11,640 nt of DNA from Anaerolineae bacterium. GTDB taxonomy: Bacteria > Chloroflexota > Anaerolineae > B4-G1. The translations under genes and the position numbers were made by a program. Below the pieces are notes generated by a model. That model saw only the letters and a program-made list of their open reading frames with translations, was not told the DNA's origin and did no database searches. The stretch covers positions 1-11,640 of the forward strand of contig JAUWOI010000087.1 in NCBI GenBank assembly GCA_030612185.1. The letters are read 5' to 3'. Of this stretch, positions 6,300 to 11,640 are shown in pieces. The first letter of the stretch is position 1, and every line of letters starts with the position of its first letter.

Positions 6300-6330
6300 G
6301 TACCTGATCTGGTCAGTGGTTGACAGGTAG
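6289..6330. promoter_or_regulatory. Inverted-repeat operator candidate over the toxin-antitoxin -35 box
   Basis: CTACTTGTCAA (6289-6299) and TTGACAGGTAG (6320-6330) are inverted copies matching at 10 of 11 positions. Between them is the near-palindrome ACCTGATCTGGT (6302-6313). The left arm contains the -35 box, so a protein bound here would block transcription. It lies between the MoaD-like stop (6332) and the promoter. There is no T-run, so a terminator is less likely. Confidence 0.6.
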
Positions 6331-6331
6331 G

Positions 6332-6712
6332 CTACTCATCCGGTCGGGTGTATGCGTGCTGCATTCCCCCATCCTGGCGCTGGCGGAATCTCTCTTGGAG
6401 TTGCGGGGTCAGGCCAGCACCGAAACGATACTGAAAGGGCCACATGCTCCGGGGGTGGGAGATACCCACCCGGTCGCCGTCGTACAGCACTACGTCGAGG
6501 TCGGCCTCCAGGCCGGGCAGCGCTGCCAGGTCGCCGTTCACAAAAGTGATCCCTCGCTCCTCGGCGGGGATTCCTAGTTGACGTACCAGGTCTCCTACCG
6601 TGCTTCCCGCAGGCATTTCCAGATTCAGTTGTGCATAACTGCCCTGGCTTGCCTCTCCGGCGTACTGGGCCAATGGGCCGTAGAGCCAGACTTCCACTTC
6701 AATGGTCGCCAT
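6332..6712 (-). CDS. MoaD/ThiS family small protein with C-terminal extension
   Basis: A 126-residue protein. Residues 1-86 form the beta-grasp fold of sulfur-carrier proteins: VEVWLYGPLAQYAG (5-18), LEMPAGSTVGDLVRQLGIP (31-49), ITFVNGDLA (55-63) and VVLYDGDRVGISHP (74-87). Such proteins carry sulfur as a C-terminal Gly-Gly thiocarboxylate, for example in molybdopterin synthesis. Here the chain does not end in Gly-Gly. It continues about 40 residues (WPFQYRFGAGLTPQLQERF...) with an internal Asp-Gly-Gly at 114-116. The ATG at 6712 has GGAG nine bases before it; an in-frame ATG at 6727 lacks a ribosome site. It lies 71 bp downstream of mutS2 with no terminator between. Given the AOR gene nearby, a role in tungsten- or molybdo-pterin supply is possible but inferred. 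Confidence 0.8.
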   Translation of the reverse strand: MATIEVEVWLYGPLAQYAGEASQGSYAQLNLEMPAGSTVGDLVRQLGIPAEERGITFVNGDLAALPGLEADLDVVLYDGDRVGISHPRSMWPFQYRFGAGLTPQLQERFRQRQDGGMQHAYTRPDE

Positions 6713-6783
6713 AATCGTAAACTCCATACGTAGGGAACTCCGTTTTAACCTCTCTCCCCCTTCGTCCAATACCCAGCACCCAA

Positions 6784-9189
6784 TCACATCACAAGTTTAG
6801 CGACGGTGACACCCGCGCCGCCCTCTCTGTCGCCGCCGGCCGCGTAACTACTGACGAGGGGATGGTCGGCCAGGAAGCCGCGCACGGCACGCCGTAACGC
6901 GCCTGTGCCCTTGCCGTGGATGATGCGCACCCACGGCAACTCGGCCCGCGACGCTGTGTCCAGGTAGCGGTCCAGTTGCTGCAGGGCTTCCTCGACAGTG
7001 CAACCCCGCAAGTCGAGACGCACGCCAGGGGAGGAGACAGCGCTGGCGTGGATGAACTCCTCCCCCAGTCCCTCCCCTGCGGGGGGAGGGGGGATGGTGG
7101 CGCGCAGTTCCAGTGCTGTCAGGCTCACGCGGGCGCGGCCCAGCCCGACTTGTACTTCGGCCTCTCCTCTGTCCACCTCAAGGACTTGCCCCTCCGCGCT
7201 CAGCGGGTGCACCCAGACGGTGTCGCCAGGGCGGATGGTCCGCTGCGTCACTTCGGGCAGAGTGGGGAGTTCCAGCGGCTCTGGCTTGGCCACTTGGGCC
7301 TCCAGCGTTTCGATGGCCCCCTCGACCGCAGCCACGGTCTCCAGCGGCGCGGCGGCAGTCTGCAGGCGGCGTCGCAGACTACGCACCTCGGTGCTCAATG
7401 TCTCCAGTTCTGCCGTTGTTTCCTCCTGGGCCTGCTCCAGGATTTCCTGACGTTCTTGCTCAATCGTTGCCAGCCGCTTGCGCAGGTCGCGTGCCAGTTT
7501 TTCGGCCTCGGCGCGGGCATCGCTGGCCTCGTCACGCGCCTGGGCCGTCTGTATGCGCAGCCGGTGGATGTCGGCCAGCATATCCTCGGTATGCAGGTCG
7601 GCCGGCGAGACCATCTGGCGTGCTGCCCCGACGATTCCCTGTGGCAGTCCCAGCCGCCGGGCTATGGCGAAGGCGTTGGAGCGGCCCGGCAGACCGATGG
7701 TCAGTTTGTAGGTCGGGCTGAGTTTCTCTGGGTCGAACTCGACGCAAGCGTTGCGCACGCCTGGGGTGAGTTGGGCGTAAGTCTTGAGTTCGGGATAGTG
7801 GGTGGCGACGAAGGTGGTTGTCCCACAGTGGCGGAAGTGGTCCAACAGGGCATGGGCCAGCGCTGCTCCCTCGGCCGGGTCGGTGCCCGCGCCTAGTTCA
7901 TCCAGCAGCACCAGGCTGCGAGCGTCGGCCTGGTCGAGGAACGAGACGATGTTGGTCAGATGGGAGGAGAAGGTGGAAAGGTTCTGCTCTATGGATTGCT
8001 CATCGCCGATGTCGGCGTATACCGCTTCGAAGGGAGAGAGGGACGAGCCCGGCTCGACCGGGAGGTGCAGCCCGGCCTGGGCCATAAGTGTCAGCAGCCC
8101 CACGGTCTTCAGGCTGACGGTTTTGCCGCCGGTGTTGGGGCCGGTGATGATCAACACGTGCGTCTCATCGTCCAGCACGACGTTTATGGGCACGACGGTG
8201 GCGGGGTCGAGGAGGGGGTGGCGGGCGCCAACAAGGCGAATTGTTGCTCGGTGTTGGATATTGGGTATTGGGTATTGGGTATTGGGTACTGGATGTTGGC
8301 GGAAGGGAATGAGTTCGGGGACGTTGGCGTTGATGGCGTCGGCGTATTTTGCTTTGGCGAAGGCCAGGTCCAGTGCGGCCAGCGTCTCCACGGTCTCTTC
8401 GATCTCGGCTGCGCGTTCGGCGATATGGTTGGAGAGGTGGGCCAGGATGCGATGTATTTCCTGCTGCTCTTCGAGTTGGAGTTCGCGCCAGGTGTTGTTC
8501 AGTTCGACGACGGACAGGGGCTCAATGAAGATGGTCGCACCGGAGGCGGATGCGTCGTGGACGACGCCCCGGATGCGGCCCTTGAAGTCGGCCTTGAGCG
8601 GGATGACGTAGCGGCCTTCGCGTTGCGTGATGATCGGCTCCTGCAGAAAAAGAGCGTTGTGGGGCGAGTGGACGATGCTTTGGAGTTTATCCTGTATCCG
8701 GCCGTGTGCAATGCGCACCTCGCGGCGGATGCGGGCCAATTTGGGAGAGGCGTTGTCGCGCACGTTCCCACGCTCATCCAGACAGCGACTGATCTCCTCT
8801 ATGACTTCGGGGCAGGGTTGAATGATGCCAGCCAGGTCCGCCAGACGGGGGAATTGGATCTCCAGACGGCTCAGAGTGCGGTGGAGGTTGCGGGCGGCAA
8901 CGAGGGTGTCGCGCACATTGAGCAGTTCCGATGGTGGCAACGCTGCCCCTCGTTGAGCGGCCGTCACCAGAGGGCGGACGTCGTGCGCGCCGCCCAAGGT
9001 GGTGCCCGGCTTGGCCTCCAGCAGCGTGCGGGCCTCGCTCGTCGTCTCCACCCGCTGGCGAATCTCTCGCAGGTTGGTTGCTGGCGTGAGCGCGCGCGCC
9101 AATTCCGCTCCGGCGGAGAAACTGGTGTAGGTCGCCAGACGTGCCAGTACCTTGGGGAGTTCTAGCGTAGTCAGGTGTTTAGTGTCCAC
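6784..9189 (-). CDS. mutS2: Endonuclease MutS2 (MutS ATPase with C-terminal Smr domain)
   Basis: An 801-residue MutS2, typical length. MutS2 proteins are homodimeric ATPases with a nuclease Smr domain, linked to suppression of recombination and to rescue of collided ribosomes. N-terminal core TLELPKVLARLA (8-19); clamp/lever helices to about 290; Walker A GPNTGGKT (350-357); signature STFSSHLTNIV (405-415); Walker B VLLDELGAGTDP (427-438); ATHYPELK (462-469); a coiled coil rich in Glu/Arg/Ala at about 540-610; Smr motifs LDLRG (725-729) and HGKGTGALR (758-766). Two low-complexity insertions are encoded by repeats: about 297-313 (heptamer tract) and about 698-713 (GC-rich palindrome). GTG 9189 starts 11 bases before the end of the CvpA-like gene, so translation is probably coupled; no strong ribosome site is seen. 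The frame stays open upstream, but that part reads through the neighbour in another frame. Confidence 0.95.
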   Translation of the reverse strand: MDTKHLTTLELPKVLARLATYTSFSAGAELARALTPATNLREIRQRVETTSEARTLLEAKPGTTLGGAHDVRPLVTAAQRGAALPPSELLNVRDTLVAARNLHRTLSRLEIQFPRLADLAGIIQPCPEVIEEISRCLDERGNVRDNASPKLARIRREVRIAHGRIQDKLQSIVHSPHNALFLQEPIITQREGRYVIPLKADFKGRIRGVVHDASASGATIFIEPLSVVELNNTWRELQLEEQQEIHRILAHLSNHIAERAAEIEETVETLAALDLAFAKAKYADAINANVPELIPFRQHPVPNTQYPIPNIQHRATIRLVGARHPLLDPATVVPINVVLDDETHVLIITGPNTGGKTVSLKTVGLLTLMAQAGLHLPVEPGSSLSPFEAVYADIGDEQSIEQNLSTFSSHLTNIVSFLDQADARSLVLLDELGAGTDPAEGAALAHALLDHFRHCGTTTFVATHYPELKTYAQLTPGVRNACVEFDPEKLSPTYKLTIGLPGRSNAFAIARRLGLPQGIVGAARQMVSPADLHTEDMLADIHRLRIQTAQARDEASDARAEAEKLARDLRKRLATIEQERQEILEQAQEETTAELETLSTEVRSLRRRLQTAAAPLETVAAVEGAIETLEAQVAKPEPLELPTLPEVTQRTIRPGDTVWVHPLSAEGQVLEVDRGEAEVQVGLGRARVSLTALELRATIPPPPAGEGLGEEFIHASAVSSPGVRLDLRGCTVEEALQQLDRYLDTASRAELPWVRIIHGKGTGALRRAVRGFLADHPLVSSYAAGGDREGGAGVTVAKLVM
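7058..7097. repeat. GC-rich palindromic block inside mutS2
   Basis: The block has the pattern CCCCCAGTCCCTCCCC-TG-CGGGGGGAGGGG. In the mutS2 frame it encodes IPPPPAGEGLGEE, between the KOW/linker-like region and the Smr domain. A related block sits in the PyrD-like gene at about 10614-10716. Confidence 0.7.
8252..8300. repeat. Heptamer tandem tract (attgggt)n inside mutS2
   Basis: About four exact attgggt units plus degenerate ends. On the coding strand three 7-bp units make 21 bases, giving the heptapeptide-like PNTQYPI-PNIQH (about residues 302-313). It falls at the junction between the lever helices and the ATPase domain (GARHPLLDP follows). Confidence 0.85.
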
Positions 9190-9844
9190 GCGGCAGGTCC
9201 AGGTCGTAGGCGTAAATTGGGGGTGGTCTCCTGGGGAACCAGAATGACTGGGTGGTGTAGTACAGGTGGAGCACTTGATTGAATCTTGGGCGGAGGAAGG
9301 CTTTGTTGTGCGCCCGGCGTCCCAACTGCCCATAGCCGATGGTGTTGAACAGCAGGCTGGCGACTATGACGCCGATGATCAGATAGATGAATAAGCCACC
9401 CAGGTTGTCCAGGATGCCCACTACAGGCAGTGTCGTGTCCCGGAAGGACGTCCGGCCGAGGATTTCCAGTGTGATCCAGATGATGGCCGTCAGCACGCCG
9501 AAGGAGAGGGCCAGGATGTTGCGGTCTACTTCATCGCCGAAGGGAGCGCCGACGAAAGGAGCGGTAGTTTGATAGAAGGTTGCTGCCACACCAGCGGCGA
9601 CGTATAGCATGGCGGCGCTCATGAGGCCACGGACAATATCTTGCATGTAGCCTACGGCGCCGATACCGACCACGACGAACAGGAGTGCCATTTCAATAGG
9701 CTGGAGACCGGGGATGAGGAATTTGAGTACTATGATCCCGGCGATGCCCAGAACGCTGATGATCAACGGTATTACCAGGTCTTTGGCTGAGCGTTTTCTT
9801 TTTCCTCCGCCTCCCCTTATTCTTGGAGCCTGATATACGGTCAC
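9179..9844 (-). CDS. CvpA-like integral membrane protein
   Basis: A 221-residue protein with a basic N-terminus (RIRGGGGKRKRSAKD, 8-22) and about five hydrophobic segments: 23-45, 49-66, 74-91, 108-128 and 147-168. A charged cytoplasmic-type tail of about 50 residues follows. The last helices (VVGILDNLGGLFIYLIIGVIVA) resemble the CvpA/colicin V production family, and CvpA genes precede mutS2 in several bacteria, which supports the call. The GTG start at 9844 has AAGGAG six bases upstream; a TTG at 9868 would read through the repeat tract. The end overlaps mutS2 by 11 bp. CvpA proteins affect membrane and envelope function, but their molecular role is unclear. The homology is weak; it could be an unrelated membrane protein. 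Confidence 0.65.
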   Translation of the reverse strand: MTVYQAPRIRGGGGKRKRSAKDLVIPLIISVLGIAGIIVLKFLIPGLQPIEMALLFVVVGIGAVGYMQDIVRGLMSAAMLYVAAGVAATFYQTTAPFVGAPFGDEVDRNILALSFGVLTAIIWITLEILGRTSFRDTTLPVVGILDNLGGLFIYLIIGVIVASLLFNTIGYGQLGRRAHNKAFLRPRFNQVLHLYYTTQSFWFPRRPPPIYAYDLDLPRGH

Positions 9845-9860
9845 GTTTTTCTCCTTCCGC

Positions 9861-9932
9861 TCTACCAATCTACCAATCTACCAGTTTCCCAATCTACCAA
9901 TCTACCAATTTACCCATTTCCCAATCCACCAA
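9861..9932. repeat. Nine 8-bp tandem units upstream of the CvpA-like gene
   Basis: The units are tctaccaa, tctaccaa, tctaccag, tttcccaa, tctaccaa, tctaccaa, tttaccca, tttcccaa, tccaccaa. This tract fills most of the 118-bp gap after the PyrD-like stop. It uses the same units as the tract at 833-864. Confidence 0.92.
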
Positions 9933-9962
9933 TACTATACCACACGAGGGGAAGGGCGCAAG

Positions 9963-10913
9963 TTATCCAGGTCTGGTCGTTGACGACCGGCCGCGGGCGC
10001 TGCGGGGCAGAGAGGCGGGGTCGTGCCACAGTGCCCCGCCGACCTGGATGGCCGTGGCACCGGCGCGGAGGAAGGCCAGGCCATCTGCCACGCTGTGGAT
10101 GCCGCCACAACCGATGAGCGGCACCGGCACGAGTTCGGCCACGCGGCGCAGGGCGCGCAGAGCCAGTGGCAGCACAAACGGCCCGTAGAGGCGGCCAGTG
10201 ACGAAGCGGTCGCTGGGCGCGTGCCAGACGGTTCCCCGGGGTGGCGCGGCGACGGTGAGCGCGTCTGCGCCGGCCTCGACGGCCGCCTTGCACAGCGCAG
10301 CGGCCCAGGCCAGCGGCAGCCGCACGATGAGGGGCTGGCTTGCAGCGGCGCGGGCTGCCCGGATGACGTCGGTGACTTCGTCGAAGATCTCGGCAAGACC
10401 AGTCGAACCGCTGGCGATATCGGGTAAGGCCAGGTCGATGCCGGCCACCGCTTCGATGCTCGCTAGCCGCCAGCAGCAGGAGGCTGCCTCGTTGGGGGAG
10501 GTGCCGGCGACGTGCACGATGACGGGCACAGGTGAGCGGGCCCAGGCGCGACCGTAGCGGCGCACGGCGGCGGCGACACCTGGGTTGGCCAGCCCGGTGT
10601 GGAGCAGAACCCCCCCCAGTCCCCCCGGAGCGGGGGGGAGATGCTCTTCCCCTGGCCCCTCCGCTTCGGGGGGGAGTGTCTCCCCCAGCCGCTCATGGCA
10701 GTGGGGGAGGGGAAGTGTGCGAGGCGGTTCGGCCCCCCGGCGCGGCCCGGCGGTGACCGGCCCGACGACGACCGCGCCCAGCGATTCCACCTCGACCAGT
10801 TGGTTGTACTCCTTGCCGAAGCCGAAGCAACCGGCGGCGGGCATCACTGGGTTGGCCAGCGTGAGCCCAACCTTGTGGCCGGGAGCCAGATCAACAGCAG
10901 CATCTTTCCTCAT
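9963..10913 (-). CDS. PyrD-like FMN TIM-barrel protein with lost dihydroorotate site
   Basis: A 316-residue protein with the layout of class 1 dihydroorotate dehydrogenase: LTLANPVMPAAGCFGFGKEY (17-36), GPRRGAEPPR (56-65), GLANPGV (107-113), GRLYGPFVLPLALRAL (240-255) and the FMN-phosphate region IGCGGIHSVADGLAFLRAGATAIQVGGAL (267-295). Residues that bind or oxidise dihydroorotate are not conserved. The N-x-S-C-P-N loop with the base Cys is replaced by DLALPDIASG (160-169). The Lys of the usual VTK strand is Gly51 (VVVGPVT), the MLNAIGLQN Asn is lost (VLLHTGLAN), and VKL is VRL (197-199). An insertion of about 35 residues (about 67-100) is encoded by GC-rich repeats. The ATG at 10913 lies in an 8-bp repeat tract, and no ribosome site is seen. 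It follows the PyrK-like gene by 60 bp. It is probably a flavoprotein paralog of unknown substrate; a decaying pyrD is the alternative. Confidence 0.8.
   Translation of the reverse strand: MRKDAAVDLAPGHKVGLTLANPVMPAAGCFGFGKEYNQLVEVESLGAVVVGPVTAGPRRGAEPPRTLPLPHCHERLGETLPPEAEGPGEEHLPPAPGGLGGVLLHTGLANPGVAAAVRRYGRAWARSPVPVIVHVAGTSPNEAASCCWRLASIEAVAGIDLALPDIASGSTGLAEIFDEVTDVIRAARAAASQPLIVRLPLAWAAALCKAAVEAGADALTVAAPPRGTVWHAPSDRFVTGRLYGPFVLPLALRALRRVAELVPVPLIGCGGIHSVADGLAFLRAGATAIQVGGALWHDPASLPRSARGRSSTTRPG
10614..10716. repeat. GC-rich palindromic repeat block inside the PyrD-like gene
   Basis: Two runs of the pattern C7-AGT-C6-GGAGC-G7 and TTCCCC...CTTCGGGGGGGAG, ending in GGGGGAGGGGAAG, which is inverted to CTTCCCC. 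In frame it encodes a Pro/Glu/Gly-rich stretch (TLPLPHCHERLGETLPPEAE...) absent from usual PyrD proteins. Related to the block in mutS2. Confidence 0.7.
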
Positions 10914-10974
10914 CTACTCATCTACTCATCTACTCATCTACCCATTTACTCATCCACCCATTTACTCACCTGCT
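10911..10974. repeat. Eight 8-bp tandem units (catctact) between the PyrK- and PyrD-like genes
   Basis: The units are catctact three times, then catctacc, catttact, catccacc, catttact, cacctgct. The first unit supplies the ATG (minus strand) of the PyrD-like gene, and the last touches the PyrK-like stop at 10974-10976. The tract is the whole intergenic spacer. Confidence 0.9.
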
Positions 10975-11640
10975 CATCTCAACTCCAGCAGATCGAAGAC
11001 AGGCCCATCGGTGCAGGCCAGTTTGGTGCTACGCATTGTCTGCACGGCGCAGCCCTGGCAGGCTCCCACGCCGCAGGCCATCGGCGGCACGACCAGCGCC
11101 TGGGTGAAGTGGTGGCCTGGTTCCAAACGTACCTCCCGCACGATCTCCGCCAGCGCCGGGTAAGTCGCCGGGTCGTCTGGATGCAGGGGGACGATGCAGA
11201 CACAGTCGGCCCAGCGCACCAGGTCGGGGAAGAGGTCGAGTGCCGAGCCGTGGTGTCCGGCGGAGCCGTCGGCGGTGACGACGTGTACCTCCAAGGCTGG
11301 GGGAAGATGGCTGATGGGGTAGAGTGCGGTGGCGGTGGGGGCTGAGAGGAGCAGGGCGATGCTGGAGGAGAAGAAACCGGGTTTTCCAGAAAAAACCCGG
11401 TTTCTTGGTTGTGTCAGCGGCAGCAGCACCGGCAGATTGGTCGTGCCGGCGACCAACAGCAACCGGCGGGCTGCCGTAGGTACCTCGAAGCCCTGGCCGA
11501 GCGGCCCGATGAGGTTGACTTCATCTCCGGGCCGGAGCGCGGCGGCAGGGGGAGCGGGCGGGACCAGCTGGTCAAATCCCTCGGCGGCGATACGGGCGGG
11601 GAAGAGCGGGGTGCGGAGGTAGCCGCCGAGATCGGCCAGG
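10974..11640 (-). CDS. PyrK-like iron-sulfur flavoprotein (dihydroorotate dehydrogenase electron-transfer subunit family), 5' end missing
   Basis: The frame is open to the right edge (visible start LADLGGYLRTPLFPARIAAEGFD), so the N-terminal FAD-domain start lies outside. 221 residues are visible. LRPGDEVNLIGPLGQGFEV matches the end of the FAD-binding barrel. RRLLLVAGTTNLPVLLPL takes the place of the NAD-domain GGGxGxAPL motif, whose glycines are changed. The C-terminal MACGVGACQGCAVQTMRS followed by ACTDGPVFDL gives the 2Fe-2S pattern CX4CX2C...C of PyrK. Between the nucleotide-binding strand and the next block, the palindromic element (copy C) inserts about 12 residues (RNRVFSGKPGFF) in frame. 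PyrK normally passes electrons from PyrD to NAD+; here both subunits look altered in their substrate or nucleotide sites. The cluster motif is intact, so the pair probably still moves electrons. Confidence 0.82.
   Translation of the reverse strand, partial: LADLGGYLRTPLFPARIAAEGFDQLVPPAPPAAALRPGDEVNLIGPLGQGFEVPTAARRLLLVAGTTNLPVLLPLTQPRNRVFSGKPGFFSSSIALLLSAPTATALYPISHLPPALEVHVVTADGSAGHHGSALDLFPDLVRWADCVCIVPLHPDDPATYPALAEIVREVRLEPGHHFTQALVVPPMACGVGACQGCAVQTMRSTKLACTDGPVFDLLELR
11371..11406. repeat. Dispersed palindrome, copy C (inside the PyrK-like gene)
   Basis: Perfect 15-bp arms AAGAAACCGGGTTTT / AAAACCCGGTTTCTT around the loop CCAGAA. Same element as copies A and B, with one compensated change in the arms (A-T pair to G-C pair). 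It lies in frame in the PyrK-like coding sequence. Confidence 0.95.

Noticed and set aside
6289..6330. Divergent promoter from the second TTGACA (6320-6325, plus strand)
   Set aside because: No -10 box occurs at 16-18 bp, and the plus strand there is antisense to the MoaD-like gene.
7960..9165. 401-codon open frame on the plus strand
   Set aside because: Antisense to mutS2. The translation is low in recognisable motifs and follows from the GC-rich third positions of mutS2.
9190..9333. Upstream extension of mutS2 by 48 residues
   Set aside because: This part is read out of frame through the end of the CvpA-like gene, is rich in Thr/Pro/Ser and is not found in MutS2 proteins. The GTG at 9189 gives the family's normal N-terminus.
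9861..10980. CRISPR array
   Set aside because: The repeats are 8-bp direct units without spacers, not 25-40 bp repeats separated by unique spacers, and no cas gene is present.

Overview
This window looks like a piece of a high-GC bacterial chromosome. The best guess is an anaerobic member of the Chloroflexota (Anaerolineae-like). That placement is an inference from gene content: a tungsten-type aldehyde:ferredoxin oxidoreductase, an AmmeMemoRadiSam A/B pair, a ROK kinase and a PyrD/PyrK-like pair. The intergenic regions are also full of 7- and 8-bp tandem tracts and dispersed palindromes. No rRNA, tRNA, CRISPR array, transposase or phage gene was seen.

Layout. Positions 1-783 (+) carry the C-terminal part of an acetyl-CoA hydrolase/CoA-transferase family enzyme. 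Every other gene is on the minus strand. In transcription order they are: a PyrK-like iron-sulfur flavoprotein (runs off the right edge, ends 10974); a PyrD-like FMN TIM-barrel protein (10913-9963); a CvpA-like membrane protein (9844-9179) overlapping mutS2 (9189-6784); a MoaD/ThiS-type small protein (6712-6332); a type II toxin-antitoxin pair (antitoxin 6222-5983, MazF/PemK-like toxin 5998-5666); an aldehyde ferredoxin oxidoreductase (5415-3676); a ROK-family sugar kinase (3461-2490); and the MEMO and AMMECR1 genes (2339-1467, 1435-866), which converge on the CoA-transferase.

Regulation visible in the sequence. Two near-consensus sigma70-type promoters are present, each TTGACA, 17 bp, TATCNT. 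One is upstream of the ROK gene; the other is upstream of the antitoxin, where a 42-bp inverted repeat covers the -35 box. An intrinsic-terminator-like hairpin follows the oxidoreductase gene. Several starts are GTG or TTG, fixed by good Shine-Dalgarno sequences.

Most striking points. (1) Three kinds of dispersed repeat occur both between genes and in frame inside genes: a 32-36 bp palindrome (three copies, two flanking the oxidoreductase gene in opposite orientation, one inside the pyrK-like gene), GC-rich palindromic blocks (in mutS2 and the pyrD-like gene), and short tandem tracts (one inside mutS2). This recalls the Rickettsia palindromic elements that add peptides to proteins. (2) The PyrD-like protein keeps its FMN-binding end but lacks the Asn/Cys/Lys residues that bind and oxidise dihydroorotate. 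Its PyrK-like partner keeps its 2Fe-2S cysteines but has an altered nucleotide-binding region. The pair may be a redox module of unknown substrate rather than a pyrimidine enzyme. (3) The MoaD-like protein lacks a C-terminal Gly-Gly and instead carries a roughly 40-residue tail.
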